The notes beneath the pieces are model-generated. The model searched no databases. It was not told the origin of the DNA and worked only from the letters and a program-made list of their open reading frames with translations. Shown in pieces: positions 39,694-48,544 of a stretch of DNA of 64,000 bases (its first letter is position 1; every line of letters begins with the position of its first letter). The stretch is from Rahnella woolbedingensis (GTDB lineage Bacteria; Pseudomonadota; Gammaproteobacteria; Enterobacterales; Enterobacteriaceae): positions 147,084 to 211,083 of the forward strand of contig NZ_RAHH01000009.1 of NCBI RefSeq assembly GCF_003602095.1, given 5' to 3'. The position numbers and the translations under genes are program-made.

Positions 39694-41069
39694 CAGTTGC
39701 AGGCAATAACCTTAATTGCCAGGCCGCCCGTGGAGGTTTCACGGTATTTCGAGTTCATGTCTTTGCCGGTTTCGTACATGGTTTCGATAACTTTATCGAG
39801 ACACACGCGCGGCTCGCTGGTACGGCGCAGCGCCATACGTGAAGCATTCACCGCTTTCACCGCTGAAATGGCATTTCGCTCGATGCATGGCACCTGAACC
39901 TGTCCGGCCAGCGGGTCACACGTCAGCCCGAGGTGATGTTCCATCGCAATTTCTGCCGCCATAAAGACCTGCGCGGTGCTGCCACCCAGCAGTTCAGTCA
40001 GACCGGCTGCCGCCATAGAACACGCCACGCCCACCTCACCCTGACAACCGACTTCTGCACCGGAAATCGAGGCGTTCATTTTGAACAAAATGCCGACGGC
40101 GCCGGACGCCAGGAAGAAACGGCTGTAAGAATCCGGGCTTATCGGACGGATAAACTGATCGTAGTACGTCAGAACCGCAGGAATGATGCCGCATGCGCCG
40201 TTGGTCGGTGCCGTCACAACCCGTCCGCCTGCCGCATTTTCTTCATTGACCGCCATGGCGTACATATTAATCCAGTCCACGACGCCCATCGGATCGACGT
40301 TGTTTTTATCCTGTGTGACCAGAATACGGCGCAGTGCTGCCGCGCGACGGTTGATTTTCATCGGTCCCGGCAACAGCCCTTCGGTATTGATACCGCGCGT
40401 AATGCCTTCGCTCATCACATTCCAGATAGCCGCAAAGTGATCGCTGATTTCGGTACGGGTATGGTCCGCCAGCTCGTTTTGCAGCATGAGAGCCGACAAT
40501 GAAAGCCCGGTATCAGTACAGTGTTTTTGCAAATCACTGGCTGAACGGAACGGGTACGGACGCACCACCGGGTTTTCGTCCTGCATGCCAAACTTGCTGG
40601 CTTCGACAATAAAGCCGCCGCCAATGGAATAGTAGGTTTGCGTGTACAGCAGCTCGTCGCCGTTGAATGCGCTGAGGGTCATGCCGTTTTCGTGCAGCGG
40701 AAGATTATTAAAATGGAAATTCATGCCGGAACCAGCCGGGAAATCCACCTCCTTCACGCCCTTGCCCAGCATCAGTCGCCCGGATGTTTCCACCTGGCGG
40801 ATAAACGCCGGGATCGCATCGATATCCACATCATCCGGCATATTGCCCGCCAGCCCCATAATAATCGCCAGATCAGTGTGGTGGCCTTTACCGGTTAACG
40901 ATAAAGATCCGTAGACATCGACGACCACGCGGGTGATATCCGTAATATAGCCAGAAGAGATAAGTTCATCAGTGAATATTTTCCCGGCTTTCATCGGGCC
41001 AACAGTATGCGAACTGGAAGGACCAATACCAATTTTGAAAATATCGAAGACGCTGATCACGGTGGACAC
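39693..41069 (-). CDS. sdaB: L-serine ammonia-lyase SdaB
   Basis: The 458-aa product has the family opening ISVFDIFKIGIGPSSSHTVGPMKAGK and SDH beta/alpha parts, with iron-sulfur cysteines in GACGIIPA, GCQGEVGVACSM and TCDPLAGQVQVPC. It converts L-serine to pyruvate and ammonia. I prefer sdaB to sdaA because it follows sdaC on the same strand (96-bp gap), the standard sdaCB operon, and because the N-terminus reads VFDIF. Confidence 0.93.
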   Translation of the reverse strand: MSTVISVFDIFKIGIGPSSSHTVGPMKAGKIFTDELISSGYITDITRVVVDVYGSLSLTGKGHHTDLAIIMGLAGNMPDDVDIDAIPAFIRQVETSGRLMLGKGVKEVDFPAGSGMNFHFNNLPLHENGMTLSAFNGDELLYTQTYYSIGGGFIVEASKFGMQDENPVVRPYPFRSASDLQKHCTDTGLSLSALMLQNELADHTRTEISDHFAAIWNVMSEGITRGINTEGLLPGPMKINRRAAALRRILVTQDKNNVDPMGVVDWINMYAMAVNEENAAGGRVVTAPTNGACGIIPAVLTYYDQFIRPISPDSYSRFFLASGAVGILFKMNASISGAEVGCQGEVGVACSMAAAGLTELLGGSTAQVFMAAEIAMEHHLGLTCDPLAGQVQVPCIERNAISAVKAVNASRMALRRTSEPRVCLDKVIETMYETGKDMNSKYRETSTGGLAIKVIACN

Positions 41070-41165
41070 TCCATGTGAATAAGATGACGGGCAAGAATAC
41101 GGGAGGAAAGTGAGCAGGGATATTCCCGCCCACTTTATTTCACTTAACTTTAAATATGTTAATCA

Positions 41166-42449
41166 TTAACCAATCAGGCTAAATACGATGGCTGACATGG
41201 CGATCAGACCCATAATAACCACGAACACGTTGCTGATGTGACCGCTGTATTTTTTCATCGCTGGTACTTTGCGAATCGCATACATAGGCATCAGGAACAA
41301 CAGCATTGCAATAATCGGGCCGCCCAGAGTTTCAATCATACCCAGAATACTTGGATTCAGAGTAGCAACTAACCAGGTGGTTAATAACATGAAGATGCCG
41401 GTATAACGGTTCAGCGTTGGCAGGGCAATAGTTTTGCCTTTTCCGCGCAGGGATTTAATCACCATACCGTTGAAACCTTCACGCGCTCCCAGATAATGGC
41501 CGAGGAAAGATTTAGTAATCGCAATAAAGGCAATAAGCGGTGCGATATATTCAATGACCGGGTTAGAGAAGTGGTTAGCTAAATAAGACAGAATAGACAC
41601 GTTCTGCGATTTGGCTTCCATCAGGTTTGCCGGAGACAGGCTCAGGACGCAGCTGAAGACGAAGAACATCACGGTGATAACCATCATGATGTGGCTAAAC
41701 GCCAGAATACGTGAGCATTTTTTCTCAGCGTCTTCACCGTACTCTTTGCGTTTTGCGACCGCAAAAGAGGAGATAATCGGCGAGTGGTTGAAGGAGAACA
41801 CCATCACCGGGATGACCAGCCACAGCGTCATCAGCATGCCGTGACCCACGCCATTGCCGGACAGCGAGACATTTTCAAACACTGACGTATTCCAGTTAGG
41901 AATAAGGTACAGCGCCAGCGCCATCAGCACTGCAACAAACGGGAACACCAGAATACTCATCGCTTTTACGATCATATCCTGACCAAAATGCACCAGCGTC
42001 ATTAAGCCCAGAATGAGGATCAGTGACAGCAATGCGCGTGGTGGCGCATTCATATGCATCTGATGGGTAATAAAGCTTTCAACCGTATTGGTGATCGCCA
42101 CGCTGTAAACCAGCAAAATAGGATAGATGGCGAAGAAATAAAGCAGAGTAATTAATTTACCGGCTGAAATACCGAAATGCTCTTCCACGACTTCCGTAAT
42201 ATCTTCACCGGCATTCTTTCCGGATAATACAAACCGGGTTAATCCGCGGTGAGCGAAGAATGTCATTGGAAAGGCGAGGATCGCCATGATAATTAATGGT
42301 ATTAAACCGCCGATACCGGCATTAATAGGAAGAAAGAGAACACCTGCACCAATTGCCGTTCCATATAAACCTAACATCCACATGGTGTCAGTTTTACGCC
42401 AGGAACTTTCCGATTTTTTAGACAGCGTCCCGATTGTTGTATTATCCAT
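41166..42449 (-). CDS. sdaC: Serine/proton symporter SdaC
   Basis: The 427-aa product has about eleven hydrophobic helices and the HAAAP-family features [24 protein letters not shown] and [17 protein letters not shown]. It imports serine at the inner membrane, and SdaB then deaminates it. GAGGAAT precedes the start. It is divergent from yfiR, with a long AT-rich gap. Confidence 0.94.
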   Translation of the reverse strand: MDNTTIGTLSKKSESSWRKTDTMWMLGLYGTAIGAGVLFLPINAGIGGLIPLIIMAILAFPMTFFAHRGLTRFVLSGKNAGEDITEVVEEHFGISAGKLITLLYFFAIYPILLVYSVAITNTVESFITHQMHMNAPPRALLSLILILGLMTLVHFGQDMIVKAMSILVFPFVAVLMALALYLIPNWNTSVFENVSLSGNGVGHGMLMTLWLVIPVMVFSFNHSPIISSFAVAKRKEYGEDAEKKCSRILAFSHIMMVITVMFFVFSCVLSLSPANLMEAKSQNVSILSYLANHFSNPVIEYIAPLIAFIAITKSFLGHYLGAREGFNGMVIKSLRGKGKTIALPTLNRYTGIFMLLTTWLVATLNPSILGMIETLGGPIIAMLLFLMPMYAIRKVPAMKKYSGHISNVFVVIMGLIAMSAIVFSLIG

Positions 42450-43032
42450 GATTCCTCAGTACCTAATTATAAAAATAATTCCGTTTCCCCAGGAATGGTT
42501 GATGTTTTTTTACTGCACCCGTCATCAAAAAACCACCCTGACGGATAAAACATACCATTAATGCGGGCATGATACCTATTGGCAGCATAAAAAGCTGGAG
42601 AACAACGTGGCTTTGAGATCATGGTCACGAATATCTCTAAAATGCGGTCTGATATTCCTTTAAATTCCAAATCATTAACATTTTCTCTAATTTAAATTCA
42701 TCAAACAGTGATTACGGTAACATTTATTTTTTGTGATATTTTGTTATGCCCGTGACTATTATTTAATTAACGGTTGAAATACCAGCAAGATGTTTTATTT
42801 ATAGACTCATTGCTCAGGCCTGACCGCTCAAATATTAATCACAAAAAAAATGAAATACTTTAGCATTCCTTCATAAATGTGCGATTTTCCTTCCTGGTGT
42901 AAAAAATACGGCACGAAAGGAGGCACGTTGCAGTACGAAAATTTTTCCACTTACACTTTCAGAACCATTGCCGATAAAGTTATTCTAACGCCGCTGTAAT
43001 AATTTCAACCGCAAGCAACACAGAGCGACTCA
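42450..43032. other. 583-bp AT-rich divergent promoter region, sdaC / yfiR
   Basis: No gene is supported. The part nearest sdaC (42450-42900) is very AT-rich and includes a half CRP-like site (TGTGA at 42734-42738), consistent with the Lrp/CRP control known for sdaC. GAAAGGAGG at about 42914-42922 has no in-frame start behind it. The yfiR promoter cannot be placed by eye. Confidence 0.35.
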
Positions 43033-43620
43033 ATGGGAAAAGCCCGATCACCTTTTTGCCCGCCCGCAAAGACGTCCCTGCGCCGTTTTGTTAAGGCTGC
43101 GTATGGTATGGCCCTGCTGATGATGCTGCTGGTTGCTCCGCTGACATCAGGTGTTGCTCAGTCAGGCGATCCGCAGGCAGATGCGGCTGTGGCACAGACC
43201 GTCAACGGCATTCTGAGCTACTCACACTGGCCGGACGCCACGCCTTCCTCCGTCCTGACGCTTTGCATCATCCCTCCCGTGAAATATGCCGCGCAACTCA
43301 CCCCCGATGGCAGCGCGTTCACCGGAAGACCCCTCAAAATCATGACGCTTCCTTTCGACAGCCCGTTGCTCATCTCAGAGTGCGACGCCATTTATTCCGG
43401 CAGCACGACAGCGGATCAGCAGGCGGATTTACATCAGCGTCTGGAAGGCCATGCCGTTTTAACTATCAGTGAACAGGATGATGCCTGTGCATTACTGAAC
43501 GCATTTTGTCTGGTGATAACGCCACTTCATACCGGATTCAAACTGAATCTGGACACGCTGTCCCGCAGCGGCGTGCGGGTGAATCCCGCCGTATTACAAC
43601 TTGCCAGGGAAAAGGAGTGA
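43033..43620 (+). CDS. yfiR: YfiR-family periplasmic inhibitor
   Basis: The 195-aa product has a basic N-terminus and a signal peptide (MALLMMLLVAPLTSGVAQS, cleavage near residue 41). A YfiR domain follows (VNGILSYSHWPDA, LTLCIIPPVKYA, CDAIYSG, HAVLTISEQDDACA). YfiR binds the periplasmic part of YfiN and holds its cyclase activity down. It is the first gene of yfiRNB, two bases from yfiN. The signal region is longer than usual, so a later start is possible. Confidence 0.88.
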   Translation: MGKARSPFCPPAKTSLRRFVKAAYGMALLMMLLVAPLTSGVAQSGDPQADAAVAQTVNGILSYSHWPDATPSSVLTLCIIPPVKYAAQLTPDGSAFTGRPLKIMTLPFDSPLLISECDAIYSGSTTADQQADLHQRLEGHAVLTISEQDDACALLNAFCLVITPLHTGFKLNLDTLSRSGVRVNPAVLQLAREKE

Positions 43621-43622
43621 CC

Positions 43623-44903
43623 ATGGAAAATAAAATTCCTGTTCCTGACGTTGAACAGTCTGCCCAGCGCCTGACGCTGAGCGCCGCACTGAACCGAATT
43701 CATGTCATTGTGATTTTCACGGCCATCGGACTCGCCGGTTTTCTGCTGACGCTGCTGGCATTAATCGCCCTGCGCTCGCACGCAGAAAGCAATCTGCAAC
43801 TGACTGCGCGCGCCATCGGCTACACCACGGAAGCCGCGCTGGTCTTTAATGACCCGGCTGCGGCGCGTGACTCGCTGGAATTTATCGCCCGACGCGGCGA
43901 TTTCGCGCAGGCAAAAATTCTGACTCCTGCGGGTGTAATATTCACCGAGTGGCTGCGCCCGGTGAACAGCAACTGGGACAAACTTGGCAAGATAATCGGT
44001 CATGTGGCGTTTCCGGAACCTGTCACAATACCGGTAGTGCATTCAGGCTCAGTCATAGGTACCGTATGGCTGGCGGGTAACGGCAGCAGCCTGATTGGTT
44101 TCCTGCTGGAAACCGTTCTCAGCCTGCTCGGCTGTCTGGTGCTGACCGCGCTGGTTGCGCTGTACTTTTCCCGCCGGATGCAAAAAGGCATCGTCGATGC
44201 CCTTGGCCACATTACGCATGTCACTCATGAAGTCAGTGCTAACCGCTCGTTTAATTTGCGCGTTCCTTCTGCGCCTATTGCCGAGCTGCACACACTGAGC
44301 CAGGACTTCAACAGCCTGCTGACGGAGCTGGAAGCCTGGGAAAACCACATAAGGAATGAGAATGTCTCACTGACGAAAAAAGCGTTGCACGACGGTCTGA
44401 CCGGTCTGCACAATCGCGCGTTTTTCATTGATACCCTTAATCAGTGTTTCAATCCGATGCGCCCGGCGCTTTCGCTGGCATTGCTGTTCATCGATGTTGA
44501 TAATTTTAAGGAAATTAATGATTCACTCGGACACGCTGCCGGCGATCGGGTGCTGATGGTGATTGGCGAACGGCTGGCGAAAACGCTGCGCAAGGGCGAC
44601 GTGCTGGCCCGTCTGGGCGGCGATGAGTTTGCCATTCTGCTTGAGCCGATGATTTCTACCGCCGAAGCGGTGGCGTTTGCCGAGCGGATTGTCGATATAA
44701 TGAAAACGCCGGTCATTTTGCTTAACAACAAAACGCTGGATGTCTCACTCAGTATTGGTATTGCACTTTCGCCCTCACAGGCAAACAGTACAAAAGAAAT
44801 TCTGGAAAAGGCCGATGAGGCTATGTATCGCTCGAAAAAAATCTCTGGCAGTTGCTGGCATGTTTCTACAGGAATGCCACTTTCCGCTGCAATGAAAGAC
44901 TAA
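43623..44903 (+). CDS. yfiN: Membrane diguanylate cyclase YfiN (DgcN)
   Basis: I take ATG 43623 (MENKIPVPDVEQSAQRL, 426 aa), after GGAGTGACC. TM helices lie at about 28-53 and 160-182, enclosing a periplasmic CHASE8-type sensor (ARAIGYTTEAALVFNDPAAARDSLEFI). HAMP follows at about 183-235, then GGDEF (DGLTGLHNRAFF, IDVDNFKEINDSLGHAAGD, LGGDEFAILLEP). It makes cyclic di-GMP when freed from YfiR, promoting biofilm and reducing motility. Confidence 0.93.
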   Translation: MENKIPVPDVEQSAQRLTLSAALNRIHVIVIFTAIGLAGFLLTLLALIALRSHAESNLQLTARAIGYTTEAALVFNDPAAARDSLEFIARRGDFAQAKILTPAGVIFTEWLRPVNSNWDKLGKIIGHVAFPEPVTIPVVHSGSVIGTVWLAGNGSSLIGFLLETVLSLLGCLVLTALVALYFSRRMQKGIVDALGHITHVTHEVSANRSFNLRVPSAPIAELHTLSQDFNSLLTELEAWENHIRNENVSLTKKALHDGLTGLHNRAFFIDTLNQCFNPMRPALSLALLFIDVDNFKEINDSLGHAAGDRVLMVIGERLAKTLRKGDVLARLGGDEFAILLEPMISTAEAVAFAERIVDIMKTPVILLNNKTLDVSLSIGIALSPSQANSTKEILEKADEAMYRSKKISGSCWHVSTGMPLSAAMKD

Positions 44904-44918
44904 AAGGAATTAATAACG

Positions 44919-45416
44919 ATGAAGACCTGTAATACTTTTAAAACCTGGTATCAGTTCGCCGCGATGGGACTTTGCATTCTGCTGCTCGCCGCCTGTCAGG
45001 CCAAACCTGCCGGATTAACCCCGGAACAAATCGCCGTGTTGCAAAAAAACGGCTTCTCGCAGACCGAAGCGGGCTGGGAACTGGGGCTGGATGCCAAAGT
45101 TCTGTTTGGCAATAATCAGGACACGCTTTCCGCCGAAAGTAAGCAGTCAGTGGAAAAACTGGCGGGCGAACTTCTGCACGTGGGTCTGAATAAGGTCAAT
45201 CTCGACGGCCATACCGATAATTACGGCGACGCCAGCTACAACAACGATCTGTCGCTGCGCCGTGCGAATACCGTCGCCTCCGCCTTTGCTGATGCTGGCA
45301 TGCCACGCGCCAATATCCATACCCGTGGATTAGGCCAAAGCCAGCCGGTTGCCAGCAATAAAACCCAGGCAGGACGCGCCCAGAACCGCCGCGTGTCCGT
45401 GATTATTGTGGTTTAA
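44919..45416 (+). CDS. yfiB: OmpA-like lipoprotein YfiB
   Basis: The 165-aa product has a lipoprotein signal with lipobox LLAAC (Cys about 26). An OmpA/MotB peptidoglycan-binding domain follows (DGHTDNYGDASYNNDLSLRRANTVASAF, about 95-122, and the NRRVSV end). YfiB captures YfiR at the outer membrane and so releases YfiN. It completes yfiRNB. AAAGGAAT precedes the start. A LysR remnant on the other strand overlaps its last 14 bases. Confidence 0.93.
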   Translation: MKTCNTFKTWYQFAAMGLCILLLAACQAKPAGLTPEQIAVLQKNGFSQTEAGWELGLDAKVLFGNNQDTLSAESKQSVEKLAGELLHVGLNKVNLDGHTDNYGDASYNNDLSLRRANTVASAFADAGMPRANIHTRGLGQSQPVASNKTQAGRAQNRRVSVIIVV

Positions 45417-45582
45417 CCGACAACAATCCCACCAGATGCAGCACGGCCTTGCAGTTATCTGTTCTCCACCAGGCCAGCGTGATTTGCATCGTTAATGTCT
45501 GCCCTGCCAGGGGCAGACACCTCACATTGGTTTCATCAATCTTACTCAGCGACGCCGGCACCAGCGCGTAACCTGCGGACTG
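45403..45582 (-). pseudogene. C-terminal remnant of a LysR-type regulator
   Basis: In one minus-strand frame the DNA encodes QSAGYALVPASLSKIDETNV, then CLPLAGQTLTMQITLAWWR and TDNCKAVLHLVGLLSVKPQ. This is the usual end of a LysR effector domain (GYALVP, laWR-dN, L-x-x-L). Upstream of the first Gln the frame meets a TGA, and no HTH is found, so the first roughly 240 residues are gone. Confidence 0.65.
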
Positions 45583-45735
45583 ACAAAGTCACCTCGCCGA
45601 AACGCCAGAAAATACACTGCACGCCGCAATGGACGTGCAAAGGCCTGTCGCCGTTCCTGTAGATTACAGTGATAACGCGCTGTTGATGGGACAGCTGGAG
45701 AGGGGGGCGGATTTTTTGAGGGGGAAGCTAGCAGT

Positions 45736-45760
45736 GAAACGCCCTTGTTAGGGCGCTTTC
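45736..45760 (-). terminator. Hairpin at the 3' end of the HNH gene
   Basis: GAAACGCCC (45736-45744) pairs with GGGCGCTTTC (45751-45760) with one bulged base and loop TTGTTA. The HNH stop codon lies in the loop. U-richness on the minus strand is low, so termination is only probable. Confidence 0.5.
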
Positions 45761-46581
45761 TTAGTCGCAGAGATCATATCTTTCAGCTCATCAATCGAGA
45801 GCGTACGGTCTTTTTTGCGATGAATAATCCCGTGGCAGTTAGCACAGACGGGAACAAGATCAGTATTAGGATCGACACTTTTTGATCCTCCAAATTCAGA
45901 TACCGGCACAACGTGATGAATATGAATAAAATCTTTTGCATATTCTCCGTAGAAATCGCCAAAGTTAAAACCACACGCAAAGCACGTAGTGCCATGGATG
46001 ATTTTAGCGAGTTTCTTAAGCTTCTGATCTCTTTCATAAGTGGTGACATATTTGGAAGACTTCTTTCCCTCAAGATAAGAAATCAGGGATTCTTCGTCAG
46101 CTTCATTTTCAATATGCGCGACTTCATTTTTTATATCACTGATGATATGGCGTGGTTCAGTGAGAGCGGCGGCTACGGCGATATCAGCAAAGACATCTGC
46201 TGAAATGGGGCGGACGCTAGAACGCCAGTAATTAGATTTCTTACTTTCAGGAATTTCTTCATAATAATCATCGCCATTTCTAGCAAGTACCGCTTGATCA
46301 AATCTTTGAAAGTCAGTCAGGATTGCATTGAGATTACCTGCATCATCAGGCTCTATCTTGCTGATCCTACCGACACCAAAGTAATGTGGGGCATCGGATA
46401 AACGTTGGGAAGAATACTGCTTATTCTCAGACTTTAATTTCCCTTTGTAATAAACAAATCGCATCCCAGGACTTACTGACTTTTGATATTGTTTCGGAAA
46501 ATGATATAGCTTGCCTGTTTCATCGTCCCACTGAGAAACATCATTCTCTGTAAGCACGACGCATATTTCCTTGTCTGTCAT
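45748..46581 (-). CDS. HNH endonuclease with EVE/PUA-like N-terminal domain (candidate type IV restriction enzyme)
   Basis: This is a 277-aa product. Residues about 1-125 ([50 protein letters not shown]) have the pattern of EVE/PUA-like domains, which read modified bases. Residues about 195-265 form an HNH nuclease: CFACGF as a zinc knuckle, [13 protein letters not shown] with the catalytic His pair, [15 protein letters not shown] with the second knuckle and last His. A reader plus HNH nuclease in one chain is typical of enzymes that cut DNA carrying modified cytosine. No methylase is nearby, which fits. The gene is more AT-rich than its neighbours, suggesting transfer. The substrate is not known, and the N-terminal assignment is inferred from pattern. 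Confidence 0.8.
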   Translation of the reverse strand: MTDKEICVVLTENDVSQWDDETGKLYHFPKQYQKSVSPGMRFVYYKGKLKSENKQYSSQRLSDAPHYFGVGRISKIEPDDAGNLNAILTDFQRFDQAVLARNGDDYYEEIPESKKSNYWRSSVRPISADVFADIAVAAALTEPRHIISDIKNEVAHIENEADEESLISYLEGKKSSKYVTTYERDQKLKKLAKIIHGTTCFACGFNFGDFYGEYAKDFIHIHHVVPVSEFGGSKSVDPNTDLVPVCANCHGIIHRKKDRTLSIDELKDMISATKKAP

Positions 46582-46814
46582 CTACTGATACCCGTTAAGT
46601 GAATCAATAGGTTGGAAGTATAAAGCGTTCTTGATTGCATACAACTCATGCATTTGTTTTTTGAATAGTTTGACCACTCTTTCCCGCAAAAGAGTCAATT
46701 TATAATGCGTTTACACGCTCAGTTTCATCCCTTTTCCAAGACATCTCGTAAAAACGAAAATTGCCTAAAAATTCCTCTTACTGTGCACATTTCCACGCAT
46801 TAGACTCTCTTCAC

Positions 46815-47049
46815 TGCGGCAAAATCCGCAGTCAGAATTAGCGTTCTGTCATTTTCTGGTACCTACAACCCTATGTAAAAATGGGAAATGTGGTACGGTC
46901 TGAACACCCCCAAATAATGGTGGCTCAGACAGTGGCTTCTCACGAAGCACCGGATCCAGAAAACCGGTAACGCTAACGCTGTTTGAGCTGCCACCCCGAG
47001 GTTAGCGTCTCCAGTGGTAGCAAATTCACTATTTTCTGGAGTACTCAAA
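46815..47049 (+). other. Structured untranslated leader (possible C4-type antisense RNA region)
   Basis: The region before the 47050 gene contains several complementary segments. ACTGCGG/CCGCAGT lies at 46815-46834. CGCTAAC (about 46974) pairs with GTTAGCG (about 47001) around GAGCTGCCACCCCGAG. TGGCTCAGACAGTGGC is also present. A near-repeat ATTTTCTGG occurs at both edges (about 46852 and 47031). From memory this resembles the leaders of P1/P4-type phage loci controlled by C4 antisense RNA. The upstream part (46582-46814) is AT-rich promoter-like DNA without a gene. Confidence 0.4.
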
Positions 47050-47271
47050 ATGCCTAACCTTTACGACAATACCCCGCTAGAACTGGAAGAGATCGTCGAT
47101 CACTGTCGTGCGCTGTCTTATGCCATTGTGTCGCTGGATAATCCGCAGGCGAAAGACCTGCTGAGCTATATTCTGTGTGAACGGCTGGAAGTGTTGTATC
47201 AGACGCTGGAGATGCCTTTCACAGACGATGATGTGGTGGCTATAGAAGTGGCGGAAACGCTGACGCACTAA
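47050..47271 (+). CDS. Small acidic protein of unknown function
   Basis: This 73-aa product runs from MPNLYDNTPLELEEIVDHCR to VAIEVAETLTH, starting at ATG 47050. It is acidic, predicted mainly helical, with no signal peptide or membrane segment and no domain I recognise. A weak ribosome site (CTGGAGTAC) lies 8 bp upstream. The long structured leader before it and the second small gene after it suggest an element of phage or satellite origin. Function unknown. Confidence 0.6.
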   Translation: MPNLYDNTPLELEEIVDHCRALSYAIVSLDNPQAKDLLSYILCERLEVLYQTLEMPFTDDDVVAIEVAETLTH

Positions 47272-47293
47272 GCGGATTAGCAGACGTAAAAAA

Positions 47294-47313
47294 GCCAGCG
47301 CGAATGCGCTGGC
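47294..47313 (-). terminator. Hairpin between the two small genes
   Basis: GCCAGCGC (47294-47301) pairs with GCGCTGGC (47306-47313) around GAAT. Seven A residues precede it on the plus strand, so it has a U-tract only when read on the minus strand. It would terminate minus-strand transcription coming from the 47.4 kb side, or mark the end of the 47050 gene as a bare hairpin. Confidence 0.55.
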
Positions 47314-47566
47314 CTGATGCGTTGCCGTCAGCATGCTTTCTACATAAAAAATCAAATCGCAACCTTGGTACTTAGTACGGAGAAAGTGATGATCTTCGCC
47401 TTCCTCAGCCAGCAATTTGCGAGACGTCTTCCAGTTCTGATAACAAACCACTGTAAATAAACACAGGTCATTTCATTGCTGTAAAAACAGGCATAGAGTT
47501 CTCTGGCAGCGGCAATCACCCCGCCAGTAAAGGGGGCCTCGACTCACTGACAATGGAATGATCTTC

Positions 47567-47902
47567 ATGACTAATACTGAAAACAGCACAGCCTTTACAA
47601 CAAACTCAATAACCGTTTTTCGTTCACTGATTGAGGGGTTGGATCTCAGCCACTTCGGGGAAGCGCAGCTTTATGACCTCAGCGCGCTGGCATCGGAGTC
47701 CGCCGGCGGGTTGTGCCAGGGGCTGTTGTGCCTGAGTGAAGGACTGGAGAACTGCGAGGTCTTGCCGCCTGAAGGGATTGCGCAGGTCAGCGGCTACCTC
47801 AAAGCATCGGCGCATCTTATCCCAGTGCTCTTTGAATTATGCGAACAGGCCAACAGCGGCCTGATGCGTATGAAAAAAATCACGGCTTATCCGATGAACT
47901 GA
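47567..47902 (+). CDS. Small protein of unknown function
   Basis: The chosen ATG (47567, MTNTENSTAFTTNSITVFRS, 111 aa) has GGAATGA upstream; an ATG three codons earlier is possible. The protein is acidic and helical (FGEAQLYDLSALASESAGGL, SGYLKASAHLIPVLFELCEQ) with three cysteines. No family is recognised with certainty, though the layout recalls short accessory proteins near phage remnants. A 295-bp spacer separates it from the 47050 gene. Confidence 0.6.
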   Translation: MTNTENSTAFTTNSITVFRSLIEGLDLSHFGEAQLYDLSALASESAGGLCQGLLCLSEGLENCEVLPPEGIAQVSGYLKASAHLIPVLFELCEQANSGLMRMKKITAYPMN

Positions 47903-47904
47903 CT

Positions 47905-48100
47905 AATGCTGCAATATCCCGCATTACCACGCGCGCTGTCCGGCTAATCCCCGCCAGCTGACGCAGCTGATTATCATGCGTGGCAAAACCACCGCTGACG
48001 AAACAGCCGCCGTGATAACAGATAACCGCAGGCAATACCCCTTCGGCATCCAGCGGCGATAAATTCGTTAACCAGCAGCAATTGCGGGTTCCAGTGCCAT
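47905..48100 (-). pseudogene. N-terminal remnant of an alpha/beta hydrolase (HGG-type esterase)
   Basis: An ATG at 48098-48100 starts MALEPAIAAG and stops. A shifted frame then reads LDAEGVLPAVICYHGGCFVS and GGFATHDNQLRQLAGISR. The HGGxFxxG oxyanion motif is that of hormone-sensitive-lipase-like esterases. Homology ends near RVVM, at the boundary with the 47567 gene, and the GxSxG nucleophile region is missing. Confidence 0.65.
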
Positions 48101-48240
48101 GATGATTTCTCCCTGATGGTGACAGTTAATGCATCAGTGTAATTGGCAGGAAAGGTGATGAAAAGGGCAGAGGAAGGCAAGATTGGCTGAGTTTTACCCA
48201 TAAAAAAAGCCACCCGCAGGTGACTTGATTTTCATACTAA

Positions 48241-48325
48241 TGGTGCCGAAGGCCGGAATCGAACCGGCACATCTTTCGATGGTTGATTTTGAATCAACTG
48301 CGTCTACCGATTTCGCCACTTCGGC
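48241..48325 (-). tRNA. leuX: tRNA-Leu(CAA)
   Basis: The 85-nt class II tRNA has acceptor GCCGAAG/CTTCGGC, D-arm GGCGAAATCGGTAGACGC, anticodon stem GTTGA/TCAAC with loop TTCAAAA (anticodon CAA), T-arm GCCGG-TTCGATT-CCGGC and encoded CCA. It corresponds to E. coli leuX, a common island insertion point. The accessory patch at 45.4-48.2 kb lies directly at its 3' side. Confidence 0.96.
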
Positions 48326-48544
48326 ACTGAAAGTAGTATGCGGAAAACGTGGGCATTATACCCAGCCCAGCGGGTCACGCAATAGTTATCCCGCCTTGTC
48401 CGGTTTAAGTGCTGAAAAAACAGACACGAGCCTCAGTCCGGGAGAGTTTTGCTGACAAAAAACTTCGATTTGTCTTCGTTTTTCCGATGCCGTTTTTCAA
48501 ACTTCGCATTAGTATACAAATCACGAATAGATCTTGCCCTGTTG

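Noticed and set aside
45617..45751. Plus-strand frame including [20 protein letters not shown] as a gene
   Set aside because: It lacks a convincing start and overlaps the end of the HNH gene. At most it is a fragment of a lost gene, so it is only mentioned with the scar.
46863..47048. 61-codon minus-strand frame opposite the structured leader
   Set aside because: It lies in a region explained by RNA-like inverted repeats, has no good ribosome site and matches no protein I know.
47077..47451. 124-codon minus-strand frame starting MVCYQNWKTSRKLL
   Set aside because: The first 45 residues look protein-like and a minus-strand terminator lies nearby, but the frame runs through that hairpin and then antisense to the 47050 gene. 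Support is too weak to call.
48241..48263. tRNA-Leu 3' end as an attachment site with a second copy near 45.4 kb
   Set aside because: I looked for a repeat of the tRNA end around 45.4-45.6 kb and did not see one. There is also no integrase gene, so a bounded island cannot be claimed.
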